From JAQVEB01 sp028698105 (lineage in GTDB: Bacteria > Bacteroidota > Bacteroidia > Bacteroidales > Dysgonomonadaceae), in NCBI GenBank assembly GCA_964293155.1, contig CAXYYA010000035.1, positions 1-41,807 on the forward strand: a DNA stretch of 41,807 nt, read 5' to 3'. The notes beneath the pieces were generated by a model. The model was not told the DNA's origin. It worked only from the letters and a program-made list of their open reading frames with translations, and made no database searches. Numbering within the stretch: the stretch's first letter is position 1; each line of letters begins with the position of its first letter. This document shows positions 17,870 to 26,623 of the stretch, one piece after another. The translations under genes were made by a program, and so were the position numbers.

Positions 17870-19588
17870 TCAATAATCCTTCGGCGTTTTCTCATCAGGA
17901 TATTCTTCACGAAATCCTGTCCAGTAATCTTTTACCGTTGATTTCATCTCCCTGTGTAACAGTAAAATGCCGAGCAGGTTAGGTACAGTCATAAAAACCA
18001 CGGTGATCAGCGACAAGTTCCAGATAATGGTGGTGTCAACAAACGATGCGAAAAAGAAGGCGACGACATACACAATGCGATAGGGCATCACAAATTTAGA
18101 TCCGAACAGAAATGTGATGGAACGCCCGCCGTAATACGACCACGCAAGCGCCGTGGAAAAAGCAAAGAGCAGCAAACCGATGGCCACGATATATTGCCCA
18201 CAAGTGCCGAAATAACTTCGGGTGAAAGCCACGGTAGTGAGCGGCGCGCTGTGAATAAGCGAGTAGCCGGTGAATACCAGGTTGCCGGCATTCACTAACT
18301 TTCCGTTCACGACCTCAATTTCTCCGCTATACGGCTGATTGTTGGATGAAACAACGATTTTTTCTGCAATGGAACGGGCATGAATAATGGAAACGTTATT
18401 AGTGATCATGCCATCTTCTACTTGCAATTTTCCGCTAAAAACCGGTTCACGTACGCCGGCAATGTTCATGTGTTTGCGCAAAAGGTTGGCCTGCGCTTTA
18501 TCGGTATCGTCATATTTTTTAGCAAGCACTTCAATATCGGTCAGTTGAAACTGATTGGGCAGTTTTTCGCTCCACACGCCCGATGACAGCAGCACCATTC
18601 CCGTAATAAAACAAATAATGAGCGTATCAATAAACGGTTCCAGAATAGCCACCATCCCTTCGGAAACGGGTTCGTGTGCCTTGGCCGAAGCGTGCGCGAT
18701 GGGCGCTGAACCTTGCCCGGCTTCGTTGGAGAACAGTCCGCGGTTTACGCCGTTGTTGAACGCATAGGCGAATCCTGCTCCCAGAAAACCGCCTACGGCA
18801 GCCGTTCCGGTAAAAACGTTCGCAAAGATGGATGTGAACGAAGGAATGATATTTTGGTAATTGAATAAGATAACGGCAAGCGCACCGATCAAATACAGAA
18901 TAGCCATAAACGGCACGAGTTTTTCGGTTACTTTGGCAATGCGTTTGATGCCGCCGATGATGATCAACCCCATCACAAACGCCAGCACGGCGCCCGTGAT
19001 AATTTGTTTGATGCCGAAAGTGGCAAAAATGGAATTTGAAATACTGTTGATCTGCGGTAAACTTCCGGTGCCGAACGACGACAGAATGGCCGCACATGCG
19101 AAAAATATCCCCATCCACTTGCCGGTATTGATGGTTTTTTCGTTTTTGAGGCGGAGGTTGAGGCGTTTTTTCATGTAATACATCGGGCCGCCGGAGACCT
19201 GTCCTTTGGAATCGAAATCGCGATACTTGTGCGACAGCGTCACTTCCACGAATTTCGTACACATGCCGATAAAGGCCGAAAAGAGCATCCAAAATAACGC
19301 CGCCGGGCCGCCCAGATAAATGGCGAATGCCACTCCGGCAATATTTCCGGTTCCCACCGTTCCCGACAAGGCCGTTGCCAGCGCCTGAAAATGCGACGTA
19401 TCGCCCTGGTCGGTGGCTTTGTCGTACTTTCCTTTTACGATTTTTATCGCATGCCTGAAATAACGGATTTGTGGAAATTTCAGATAAAGGGTGAAAAATA
19501 TACCTGTTCCCAACAGCAGGAACACAAACCAATTGTTTCCGCCAAGATAACTATGTAGTGTGATTAAGAACTCGTTTATTTGTTGCAT
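17870..19588 (-). CDS. Alanine/glycine:Na+ symporter (AGCS family)
   Basis: A 572-residue inner-membrane amino-acid carrier with about ten or eleven membrane segments. The AGCS signatures are clear: ALSGTVGTGNIAGVAFAIYLGGPAA is split across residues about 75-100 and GGPMYYMKKR lies near 136-145, with AYAFNNGVNRGLFSNEAGQG near 275-295. A soluble insertion of about 100 residues (roughly 365-460, ending near VFTGYSLIHSAPL) interrupts the membrane domain before the last helices; it is absent from short AGCS proteins but I believe occurs in Bacteroidota members. It is transcribed toward the GH9 gene and has no obvious tie to glycan use. Confidence 0.93.
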   Translation of the reverse strand: MQQINEFLITLHSYLGGNNWFVFLLLGTGIFFTLYLKFPQIRYFRHAIKIVKGKYDKATDQGDTSHFQALATALSGTVGTGNIAGVAFAIYLGGPAALFWMLFSAFIGMCTKFVEVTLSHKYRDFDSKGQVSGGPMYYMKKRLNLRLKNEKTINTGKWMGIFFACAAILSSFGTGSLPQINSISNSIFATFGIKQIITGAVLAFVMGLIIIGGIKRIAKVTEKLVPFMAILYLIGALAVILFNYQNIIPSFTSIFANVFTGTAAVGGFLGAGFAYAFNNGVNRGLFSNEAGQGSAPIAHASAKAHEPVSEGMVAILEPFIDTLIICFITGMVLLSSGVWSEKLPNQFQLTDIEVLAKKYDDTDKAQANLLRKHMNIAGVREPVFSGKLQVEDGMITNNVSIIHARSIAEKIVVSSNNQPYSGEIEVVNGKLVNAGNLVFTGYSLIHSAPLTTVAFTRSYFGTCGQYIVAIGLLLFAFSTALAWSYYGGRSITFLFGSKFVMPYRIVYVVAFFFASFVDTTIIWNLSLITVVFMTVPNLLGILLLHREMKSTVKDYWTGFREEYPDEKTPKDY

Positions 19589-19694
19589 CGGTACTGAAAA
19601 AATTCAAAACCACAAATATAAAGAATCCTTTAAAAAAACAAAATATTATTTATAAAAAAGAAAGGAAATATGCATCAAATCTATGGATTAAATC

Positions 19695-19702
19695 TATCTT
19701 TG
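19695..19702 (+). promoter_or_regulatory. Predicted -7 box (TATCTTTG) for the nagX-sulfatase run
   Basis: TATCTTTG fits TAnnTTTG and lies 37 bases before the ATG at 19739. No -33 TTG at the right spacing. It would serve the lipoprotein gene and the genes downstream. Confidence 0.5.
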
Positions 19703-19760
19703 TCTAAAAGTTTATCATCGTTGTCAAATCTTGTATAAATGAAAAACAGACATCAAAAAA

Positions 19761-20042
19761 TTGTTTATAGTAGTATCGGTTGTGTTTTTAAGTTCGTGCA
19801 ATATCAGTCAGCCGATAGTCCGGGAAGTTCCAAAAAACAACCAAACTTATCAAGTCGATTATCTCTTTGAGCATGACGGTTGTAAGGTATATAGGTTTTA
19901 CGACACCTGGATCGGCAATTACGTCTATTTCACCAATTGTAACGGAAATGTTATAAGCATTAAAAACGATTCAACGAGAAAAAGGGTAGAGAATTCAGTT
20001 CGCATAACATACGATGATTACAACAAAATACAGAAAAAATAA
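19761..20042 (+). CDS. Small lipoprotein, DUF4884-like, with a frame problem at its start
   Basis: The readable frame gives YQVDYLFEHDGCKVYRFYD and YVYFTNCNGNVISI, which I recognise as the small DUF4884-type family of Bacteroidales; function unknown. A lipobox FLSSC is present, but this frame opens only with TTG 19761 and lacks a positively charged start. An ATG at 19739 is one base out of frame. Removing one A from the A6 tract at 19755-19760 joins them as MKNRHQKLFIVV followed by the lipobox, a normal signal peptide. So the true gene is probably 19739-20042 with a one-base insertion here, real or a sequencing error. The next gene starts two bases after its stop. Confidence 0.65.
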   Translation: MFIVVSVVFLSSCNISQPIVREVPKNNQTYQVDYLFEHDGCKVYRFYDTWIGNYVYFTNCNGNVISIKNDSTRKRVENSVRITYDDYNKIQKK

Positions 20043-20043
20043 T

Positions 20044-21171
20044 ATGGAAATGAAACAAAAAGAAGAACAACATCAACCTGAAAGGTTGAAATCACTCGAC
20101 GCGCTGCGCGGGTTCGATATGTTTTGGATCATGGGAGCAGAAGAAGTTTTTATCCTGCTCGGATCGTTAACCGGATGGCCGGTTTTACAGTGGTGGGCGA
20201 ATCAAATGACACATGTGGAATGGCACGGCTTTCACGCTTACGACATGATTTTCCCGCTGTTCCTGTTCATCGCAGGTGTTTCTTTCCCCTTTTCGGCACG
20301 AAAAAGATTGGCTGTTGAAGGCGGAAAACAAGCGCTTTACCGCCATATTTTCAAAAGAGGTCTGATCCTTGTTTTGCTGGGAATTGTTTACAACAACGGG
20401 TTGAGTTTCGATTTTGCGAATATGCGTTATGCCAGCGTGCTTAGTCGAATCGGATTGGCATGGATGTTTGCCGCACTGATTTTTATGAATACCAAAAACG
20501 CGAAAATCCGTTTCATCTGGCTATGGGCAATTCTTATTTTCTATTGGCTGCTGTTTGTACTTTTCAAAGCGCCCGATTTGGGAGACCCAAATCATTACTC
20601 CATGAAGGGAAACATCTCGAGTTACATTGACCGGATTCTGCTGCCCGGCCGGTTTTGTTGTTACGAAATAGGCGATAACGAAGGTATTTTACCAACCATC
20701 GCCGCCATTGGAACCGGGCTGTTGGGAATGCTCACCGGAGAGTTTTTGATGAGCTACATAAAACCGATGAAAAAGGTGCTTTACCTGGCTCTTACTGCGG
20801 TAGGTTTAATGGTTATCGGACAAATTTGGAATCTGGCGTTTCCGATTAATAAGAACCTGTGGTCGAGTTCGTTTGTGTGTTGGGTTGGCGGATTAAGTAT
20901 GCTGTTGTTGGCAATTTTTTATCTCATTATTGATGTTTGGAAATTTCAGAAATGGGCGTTTTTCTTCGTCGTTATCGGCATGAATCCCATCACTATCTAT
21001 CTGGCAAACCGCATCATCGGATTCAGTCATGCGTCGGAATTTTTCTTCGAAGGAATCGGTAAATTATTACCCGAAGCGTGGGCTCCATTCGTGCACGCCG
21101 TGGGGATCGTAGCCGTAGGCTGGGTATTCCTGTACATCTTGTATAAAAAGAAAATCTTTTTGAAGGTGTAA
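20044..21171 (+). CDS. NagX/HGSNAT-like membrane acyltransferase-family protein (DUF5009)
   Basis: A 375-residue inner-membrane protein with about ten membrane segments. ERLKSLDALRGFDMFWIMG at residues about 14-32 is the opening of the family that includes human heparan-alpha-glucosaminide N-acetyltransferase and the bacterial NagX proteins of GlcNAc-use operons; HAYDMIFPLFLFIAGVSFPF follows, carrying the conserved H/D pair. HGSNAT acetylates terminal glucosamine across a membrane; NagX is described as a putative GlcNAc-related transporter. I chose ATG 20044, just after the lipoprotein stop; ATG 20014 overlaps it by 29 bases. Position ahead of the sulfatases points to an amino-sugar step in the same pathway (inference). 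Confidence 0.85.
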   Translation: MEMKQKEEQHQPERLKSLDALRGFDMFWIMGAEEVFILLGSLTGWPVLQWWANQMTHVEWHGFHAYDMIFPLFLFIAGVSFPFSARKRLAVEGGKQALYRHIFKRGLILVLLGIVYNNGLSFDFANMRYASVLSRIGLAWMFAALIFMNTKNAKIRFIWLWAILIFYWLLFVLFKAPDLGDPNHYSMKGNISSYIDRILLPGRFCCYEIGDNEGILPTIAAIGTGLLGMLTGEFLMSYIKPMKKVLYLALTAVGLMVIGQIWNLAFPINKNLWSSSFVCWVGGLSMLLLAIFYLIIDVWKFQKWAFFFVVIGMNPITIYLANRIIGFSHASEFFFEGIGKLLPEAWAPFVHAVGIVAVGWVFLYILYKKKIFLKV

Positions 21172-21182
21172 AGATAGGTTTT

Positions 21183-22615
21183 ATGAAACAGTTGAGAGCA
21201 TTTATTTCGGCAGGAACGATTCTTTTGGGGACGGGAATTTTCGCCCAGCAGAAACCCAATGTTCTTTTTATCGTGGTGGATGATCTGCGTCCGGAATTGG
21301 GATGTTATGGTGTTGATGCAATTAAAACACCAAATATAGACCGTCTTGCCGGAAAATCCACCATTTTCCAAAATGCCTATTGTAACATTCCCGTGAGCGG
21401 TGCCTCGCGAGCGAGTTTGCTGACGGGTATGTACCCGAAATTTCCAGAACGATTCCGTGATTACACTACCCGTGCAAGTGTTGATGCGCCAAATGCTGTT
21501 CCTCTGTCCCATGTCTTTACGGCTAATGCTTACCATACAATCTCAAACGGGAAGGTTTTCCATCACTTAGACGATCATGCTGCTTCGTGGAGTGAATATC
21601 CGTACAGGGCCCATCCCGACTCGGCGAGTACCAATAAATACAACGAATGGGAAATGTGGCAAAATTCCGAATCGGGAAAGTATATTAACCCTAAAACGCT
21701 TCGTGGCCCTTTTTGTGAATCGGCCGATGTTCCCGATTCAGCTTACGACGACGGTAAACTCGCCCTCAAAACCATCGCCGATTTAAAACGGTTGAAAGCG
21801 ATGGATAAACCCTTTTTTCTATGTGTGGGATTTTGGAAACCGCATCTTCCGTTCAACGCACCCAAAAAATATTAGGATATGTATGACCGGAACACCATTC
21901 CGGTTCCAACAAATCGTTTCCGACCCACAGATTTGCCCGATGAAGTTCAAAATTCGGGTGAAATAAATTCTTATGCGCGGGTGAAAGAACCCACCGATAC
22001 GGAATTCCTAAAGGAAGTCCGGCACGGTTATTATGCCTGCGTAAGCTACGTGGATGCGCAAATCGGTATGGTGCTGGATGCACTGAAAGAACTGGAGTTG
22101 GATAAAAACACCATCGTCGTTTTATTGGGCGACCATGGCTGGAATCTGGGAGAACATAATTTCATCGGAAAGCACAACCTGATGAAAACCTCGATGCACG
22201 TGCCGCTGGTTGTGCACGTTCCGTGGTTGGAAGGCGGTAAAACCCTTTCGATGGTTGAATTTGTAGATATTTATCCAACGCTTTGCGAGTTATGTCAATT
22301 GCCTATTCCCGAAAATCAATTGGATGGAACCAGTTTCGTACCCATTTTGAAAAATCCGAAGGCAAAAACAAAGAATCACGTTTTCGTGCAGTGGCAAGGC
22401 GGCTATAGTATTGTGGATTACCGGTATAATTATGCCGAATGGCCGAAAGCAAAAAATGAACCCACAATGATTTTCGACCATAAAAAAGATCCGCAGGAAA
22501 ATGTGAATCGCTCGAAAGAAATCAGGTATGAATTTCCGATGAGGAAATTGTCAAAGAAAGTGAAGAACGGTATTTTGCGGAGTTCACGAAATTATTGATT
22601 AAAAAACATGAATAA
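21183..22615 (+). pseudogene. Iduronate-2-sulfatase-like sulfatase, broken by a stop and a frameshift
   Basis: S1-family sulfatase with signal peptide (about 1-21, FAQQ), metal-binding VVDDLRPELGCYG and a formylglycine site S72-G-A-S-R of the serine type; VDDLRP resembles iduronate-2-sulfatases. TAG at 21873-21875 interrupts APKKY-stop-DMYDRNTIPVP, where homologues have Trp (one base, TGG to TAG). The frame continues to 22598, with DHGWNLGEH. A second lesion lies near 22531: adding one A gives EISDEEIVKESEERYFAEF and a stop at 22613-22615 that overlaps the next sulfatase start by eight bases, as expected in an operon. The two readable parts are 21183-21875 and 21879-22598. Probably non-functional unless the lesions are sequencing errors or the amber is suppressed. 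Confidence 0.88.
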
Positions 22616-24119
22616 AAATCCAATAAGAAAAGTTGGAATACTTGCTACTTCGGTATTGACTTTTTCTGCTGCTTATTCGCAGCAAAAACCCAACATCATC
22701 TATATCATAGCCGACGACTTAGGCTATGCCGATTTAGGTTTCTACACCCAAACGAAAATCGAAACACCCAATATCGACCAGCTTGCGCGCGAAGGTATTC
22801 GCTTTACGCAACACTATTCGGGTTCGCCTGTTTCGGCGCCGTCGCGCTGTGTGTTGCTTACAGGGAAACACAGCGGACACGCCTATATTCGCGGAAACGA
22901 TGAAATGCCCGAACGCGGCAACGTGTGGAGCCACGCCGCAATGCTTGCCGATTCCACGTTGGAAGGACAGCGGCCGCTTCCGGCAGCAACCGTAACCATT
23001 CCCAAATTATTGAAAAAAGCGGGATACACCACCGCGATGATAGGTAAATGGGGCTTGGGTTATCCGGGTTCGGAAGGAACGCCCAACAAAATGGGTTTCG
23101 ATTTCTTTTACGGCTACAACTGCCAACGGCAGGCTCACACGTACTATCCGCCATTCCTTTATCGAAATGAGCACCGCGAGTATTTGCAAAACAAATTGCT
23201 GCCTGCGCACACGCCCCTCGACAAGGGCGCCGACCCGATGCTTGAATCGAGTTACGATAAATTCACCCAAAAACAGTATGCACCCGATTTATTGTTGAAA
23301 GAAATACTTTCTTTTGTGGATCAGCAAAAGACCAACCCGTTTCTGCTGATGTGGACAACGACTGTTCCGCACGTACCGTTGCAGGCGCCGCAAAAATGGA
23401 TAGATTATTACGTGAAAAAGTTTGGCGACGAAAAACCTTATACGGGCGACTCGGGATATTTCCCTACGCGTTATCCGCACGCCACTTATGCTGCCATGAT
23501 CAGTTATTTTGATGAACAAATCGGCGAACTTGTTGCCGAATTAGAAAGGCTCGGAATTTACGATAATACGCTCATTATCTTTACGAGTGACAACGGGCCT
23601 ACCTTCAACGGCGGAGCCGATTCGCCCTGGTTCGACAGTGCACATCCGTTCAAAAGCGAGCAAGGGTGGGGGAAAACATCGCTCCGCGAAGGCGGAATCC
23701 GCGTTCCGATGATCGCCGCCTGGCACGGAAAAATTAACCCCGGAACAACCACCGACCATATTTCTGCTTTTTGGGATGTGATGCCCACTTTTGCCCAAAT
23801 TGCCGGAGTGAAAGATAACGTTTCGGACGGTATCAGCTTTTTACCAACGCTGTTGGGTAAAAAACAAAAGCAACACAAATACCTCTATTGGGAATTTCCC
23901 GAAAACGAAGGTTCCAAAGCCATCCGCATGGGAAATTGGAAAGGCTATATTCCCAACTACAAAAAAGGCGACCGAAAAATGGAGTTGTACGATTTAAGCA
24001 AAGACCCGCGCGAACAAAAGAACATCGCCAATGAGCATCCAAAAATCGTGAAAAAACTTCAGAAAATGATGAACGAAGCGCACGAGAAACCCTCAGTTGC
24101 CAAATTTGATATGGAATGA
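22608..24119 (+). CDS. S1-family arylsulfatase, serine type
   Basis: A 503-residue secreted sulfatase that hydrolyses sulfate esters. Signal peptide about 1-25 (AAYSQ). Metal aspartates D36 and D37 in IADDLGYADLG, and formylglycine motif S76-A-P-S-R followed by CVLLTGKHSGH. MIGKWGLGYPGSEG supplies the lysine of the active site, and IIFTSDNGPTFNGG the second metal cluster. The C-terminal third ends with YDLSKDPREQKNIANEHP, the usual sulfatase tail. A serine-type site needs a radical-SAM maturase (anSME); none is in the window. The start overlaps the repaired end of the sulfatase upstream. The exact sugar and sulfate position cannot be assigned. Confidence 0.94.
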   Translation: MNKNPIRKVGILATSVLTFSAAYSQQKPNIIYIIADDLGYADLGFYTQTKIETPNIDQLAREGIRFTQHYSGSPVSAPSRCVLLTGKHSGHAYIRGNDEMPERGNVWSHAAMLADSTLEGQRPLPAATVTIPKLLKKAGYTTAMIGKWGLGYPGSEGTPNKMGFDFFYGYNCQRQAHTYYPPFLYRNEHREYLQNKLLPAHTPLDKGADPMLESSYDKFTQKQYAPDLLLKEILSFVDQQKTNPFLLMWTTTVPHVPLQAPQKWIDYYVKKFGDEKPYTGDSGYFPTRYPHATYAAMISYFDEQIGELVAELERLGIYDNTLIIFTSDNGPTFNGGADSPWFDSAHPFKSEQGWGKTSLREGGIRVPMIAAWHGKINPGTTTDHISAFWDVMPTFAQIAGVKDNVSDGISFLPTLLGKKQKQHKYLYWEFPENEGSKAIRMGNWKGYIPNYKKGDRKMELYDLSKDPREQKNIANEHPKIVKKLQKMMNEAHEKPSVAKFDME

Positions 24120-24173
24120 AATATTTTGGACGATCACTGGAAATCTTTATCGTTAAACGAAATAAAATTTGAT

Positions 24174-25694
24174 ATGCGCACAAAACTCAAAACAATTTCT
24201 TTAGCCTTCGCCACAGTTGGAGGGCTATATGCTCAACAAAAGCCCAACATCGTCCTCATTTACGCCGATGACATCGGTTACGGCGACTTATCCTGCTACG
24301 GAGCAACACGCGTTCAAACTCCGAACGTTGACGCACTAGCCAACAGTGGTTTACGCTTTCGCAATGCACATGCCGCTGCCGCTACCAGCACGCCTTCGCG
24401 TTATGGGTTGTTCACGGGCGAATATCCGTGGCGCAGAAAAGGAACAGGTATTGCTGCGGGCGATGCCGCAATGATCATTAAACCAACCCAATACACGTTG
24501 CCGAAAATGATGCAGGAAGCCGGATACACCACCAGTGCTGTAGGTAAATGGCATCTGGGTTTGGGAAATGAAACGGGAAAACAGGAGTGGAACGGACGGG
24601 TTGCGCCCGGCCCAAATGAAATCGGACTCGATTATTCCTACATTATGGCGGCTACGGGCGACCGCGTACCTTGCGTTTATTTGGAAAACCAGCGGGCAGT
24701 CGGGCTTGATCCCAAAGACCCGATTCAGGTGAGTTACACCAAAAACTTTCCCGGTGAACCCACCGGAAAAGAGAATCCCGAACTGCTTACGAAACTTAAA
24801 CCCAGTCACGGACACGATATGGCGGTGGTTAATGGCATTTCGCGCATCGGGTATATGAAAGGCGGGAAATCGGCATTGTGGGAGGATGAAAATATTGCCG
24901 ACAGCATCACGACTCATGCAGTGCGGTTCATTGAGCGAAACAAAAATAAACCGTTTTTCCTCTACTTCGGCACAAACGATATTCATGTGCCGCGCTATCC
25001 GAACGAGCGTTTTCGCGGAAAAAGCGGAATGGGATGCCGTGGCGACGCCATTTTGCAATTCGACTGGTCGGTAAGCGAAGTGGTGCGCGCGCTCAAAGAA
25101 GCGGGAATTTATGACAACACGCTCATTATCGTTACCAGCGATAACGGGCCTGTGGTGGACGATGGTTATCAGGACGAAGCCGTTGCACTACTGAAAAATC
25201 ACAAACCATGGGGCCCTTTCCGTGGCGGGAAATACAGCACTTTTGAGGCGGGTACGCGTGTTCCGTTTATTGTGCACTGGCCGGGAAACGTGCGCACGGG
25301 CGTTTCCGATGCGTTGGTTTCGCAAATTGATATGCTCGGTACGCTTGCCGAATTAATGGATGTGAAAAGCACGCAGGCCATCCCTGAAGACAGCCAAAAT
25401 CAGCTTCCGGCGTGGTTGGGCAGCGATTTAAAGGGGCGCGATTATGTAATTGGTGCGGCCGGTACTTTAACGGTACTCACATCGGAATGGAAATACATTG
25501 AGCCGGGAAACGGAGCGGCGTATAACGCGTTTACGAATACGGAGCTTGGGAACAATCCAAACGATCAGCTATACAACATGTGTCGCGATCGTGGCGAATA
25601 CGCTAATGTTGCGGAAGAAAATCCGCTTATTGTCAGGTTTTTAAAACAAATTTTGGAAGAGGAAAAAGCCAAAGGGATCAACAAAGAGTTATAG
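24174..25694 (+). CDS. S1-family arylsulfatase, serine type
   Basis: A 506-residue secreted sulfatase. Signal peptide about 1-20 (GGLYAQ), metal aspartates D32 and D33 in YADDIGYGDLSCYG, formylglycine motif S72-T-P-S-R followed by YGLFTGEYPWR. AVGKWHLGLG carries the active-site Lys/His pair, HDMAVVNGISRIGYMKGG and THAVRF follow, and DNGPVVDDGYQDEAV closes the metal site. This long form, with GPNEIGLDYSYIMAATGDRVP after the WNGRVAPG insertion, is a distinct subgroup that I cannot number. I chose ATG 24174; a TTG at 24126 would place 16 residues before the signal peptide. It is the last gene of the apparent operon. The substrate is unknown. Confidence 0.94.
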   Translation: MRTKLKTISLAFATVGGLYAQQKPNIVLIYADDIGYGDLSCYGATRVQTPNVDALANSGLRFRNAHAAAATSTPSRYGLFTGEYPWRRKGTGIAAGDAAMIIKPTQYTLPKMMQEAGYTTSAVGKWHLGLGNETGKQEWNGRVAPGPNEIGLDYSYIMAATGDRVPCVYLENQRAVGLDPKDPIQVSYTKNFPGEPTGKENPELLTKLKPSHGHDMAVVNGISRIGYMKGGKSALWEDENIADSITTHAVRFIERNKNKPFFLYFGTNDIHVPRYPNERFRGKSGMGCRGDAILQFDWSVSEVVRALKEAGIYDNTLIIVTSDNGPVVDDGYQDEAVALLKNHKPWGPFRGGKYSTFEAGTRVPFIVHWPGNVRTGVSDALVSQIDMLGTLAELMDVKSTQAIPEDSQNQLPAWLGSDLKGRDYVIGAAGTLTVLTSEWKYIEPGNGAAYNAFTNTELGNNPNDQLYNMCRDRGEYANVAEENPLIVRFLKQILEEEKAKGINKEL

Positions 25695-25709
25695 CTCAGG
25701 AAACTACAT

Positions 25710-25987
25710 TAAAAGTGCTACAACAGTTTCATTTTGTAATGTTGAGACCTCACCCAAAAATTGGGCATAAATCGGAAATGACATGAACAATAATTAAATA
25801 GATGCCTCCTTACGCCGGTATGACAACTGACTTGAAGCCCAACTATCTGCGGTTGTCATTTAAAACGAAGTGAGAAATCTATAATAACTCAAAATCAGAT
25901 ATTTACAAAATTCATCAATAGTAAATGAATTTGCAAACATACGAGTTATCGGGAGACAATTTGATAGTAAATTTTACTTTTGATACA
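25710..25987. repeat. TIR-bounded non-coding element, diverged copy 2
   Basis: This shares with copy 1 the left end (AAAAGTGCTACAACAGTTTC versus AAAAGTATTACTGTAGTTTC), the phrase CACCCAAAAATTGGGCATAAA split at 25751-25771, AATAATTAAATAGATGCCTCC, GAAGCCCAACTATSTGCGGTT, and AAGTGAGAAATCTATAATAAC. The right end TACTTTTGATACA at 25975-25987 matches the inverted repeat. It lacks about 36 bases found in copy 1, and its right half is diverged. It fills the 300-base gap after the last sulfatase. S stands for G or C. Confidence 0.6.
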
Positions 25988-25994
25988 GCTTTTT

Positions 25995-26468
25995 TTATGG
26001 GATATGAATGTTGGCATTATCTTCAAATCCGTGTTGGGGCTGTTCTTCTCTAAACTCGATCATCCAGTTGATGTCGAATTTATCAATCAACGAGCCGTAA
26101 TAGGCGCCCCAGAAAGTTTCTTTGAACGGCGCTTTCACCGTTCCGCCTCCTGAGAGGCTGTCAAAAAGCCGTTCGGCTTCTTCTTTTGTATCGGTAATGA
26201 TACTCACCTTCACATTTTCGCCGATAATCGCCGGAGTTGAAGTCACATTATCGTTTCCCATGAGCGTTGTTTCACCGTTGAGGGGCAAAGCGATAAACCG
26301 GATTTTAGGGCGCATGTCACGGGAAATATGTTCAAAACTTTTTTCCTCGGGAAGATCGCCGTAGCGTACGAGGTGCGTAAAATCGCCTCCAAAAACTTTT
26401 TTATAGAAATTAAATGCTTCCTCGCATGTTCCGTTGAAGGTGAAATATGGGTCGAATTTCGTGATCAT
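25995..26468 (-). CDS. VOC-family PhnB-like protein
   Basis: A 157-residue vicinal-oxygen-chelate fold protein: PYFTFNGTCEEAFNFYKKVF at residues 7-26 and the repeated beta-alpha-beta halves match the PhnB/glyoxalase-like group often labelled 3-demethylubiquinone methyltransferase-like. The second half ends WGAYYGSLIDKFDINWMIEF, the usual closing segment. Cytoplasmic, with no signal peptide. Members bind small ligands or metal, and the specific reaction is unknown. It stands alone between a repeat element and the FMN reductase gene, with no sign that it belongs to the glycan locus. Confidence 0.9.
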   Translation of the reverse strand: MITKFDPYFTFNGTCEEAFNFYKKVFGGDFTHLVRYGDLPEEKSFEHISRDMRPKIRFIALPLNGETTLMGNDNVTSTPAIIGENVKVSIITDTKEEAERLFDSLSGGGTVKAPFKETFWGAYYGSLIDKFDINWMIEFREEQPQHGFEDNANIHIP

Positions 26469-26623
26469 AACTTTTTGTTTTAGGCGTTTTTAAAAAGAAA
26501 GTTGATGGAAAATGTCAATATTTCTGCTGTTGAAACAACTTTCAGTGAGTATCAACATAAATCCATCTTTCTCTATTAACAACGTTTTACGGGGAAAAGT
26601 TGTCCACACGAAATCTTATTTCG

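Noticed and set aside
18627..19532. Minus-strand frame inside the AGCS symporter gene
   Set aside because: It is an out-of-frame reading of the symporter, with many Arg, His and Cys residues and no domain.
21183..22598. Two separate sulfatase-related genes
   Set aside because: Both parts lie in the same frame around one TAG and together cover a single sulfatase domain order.
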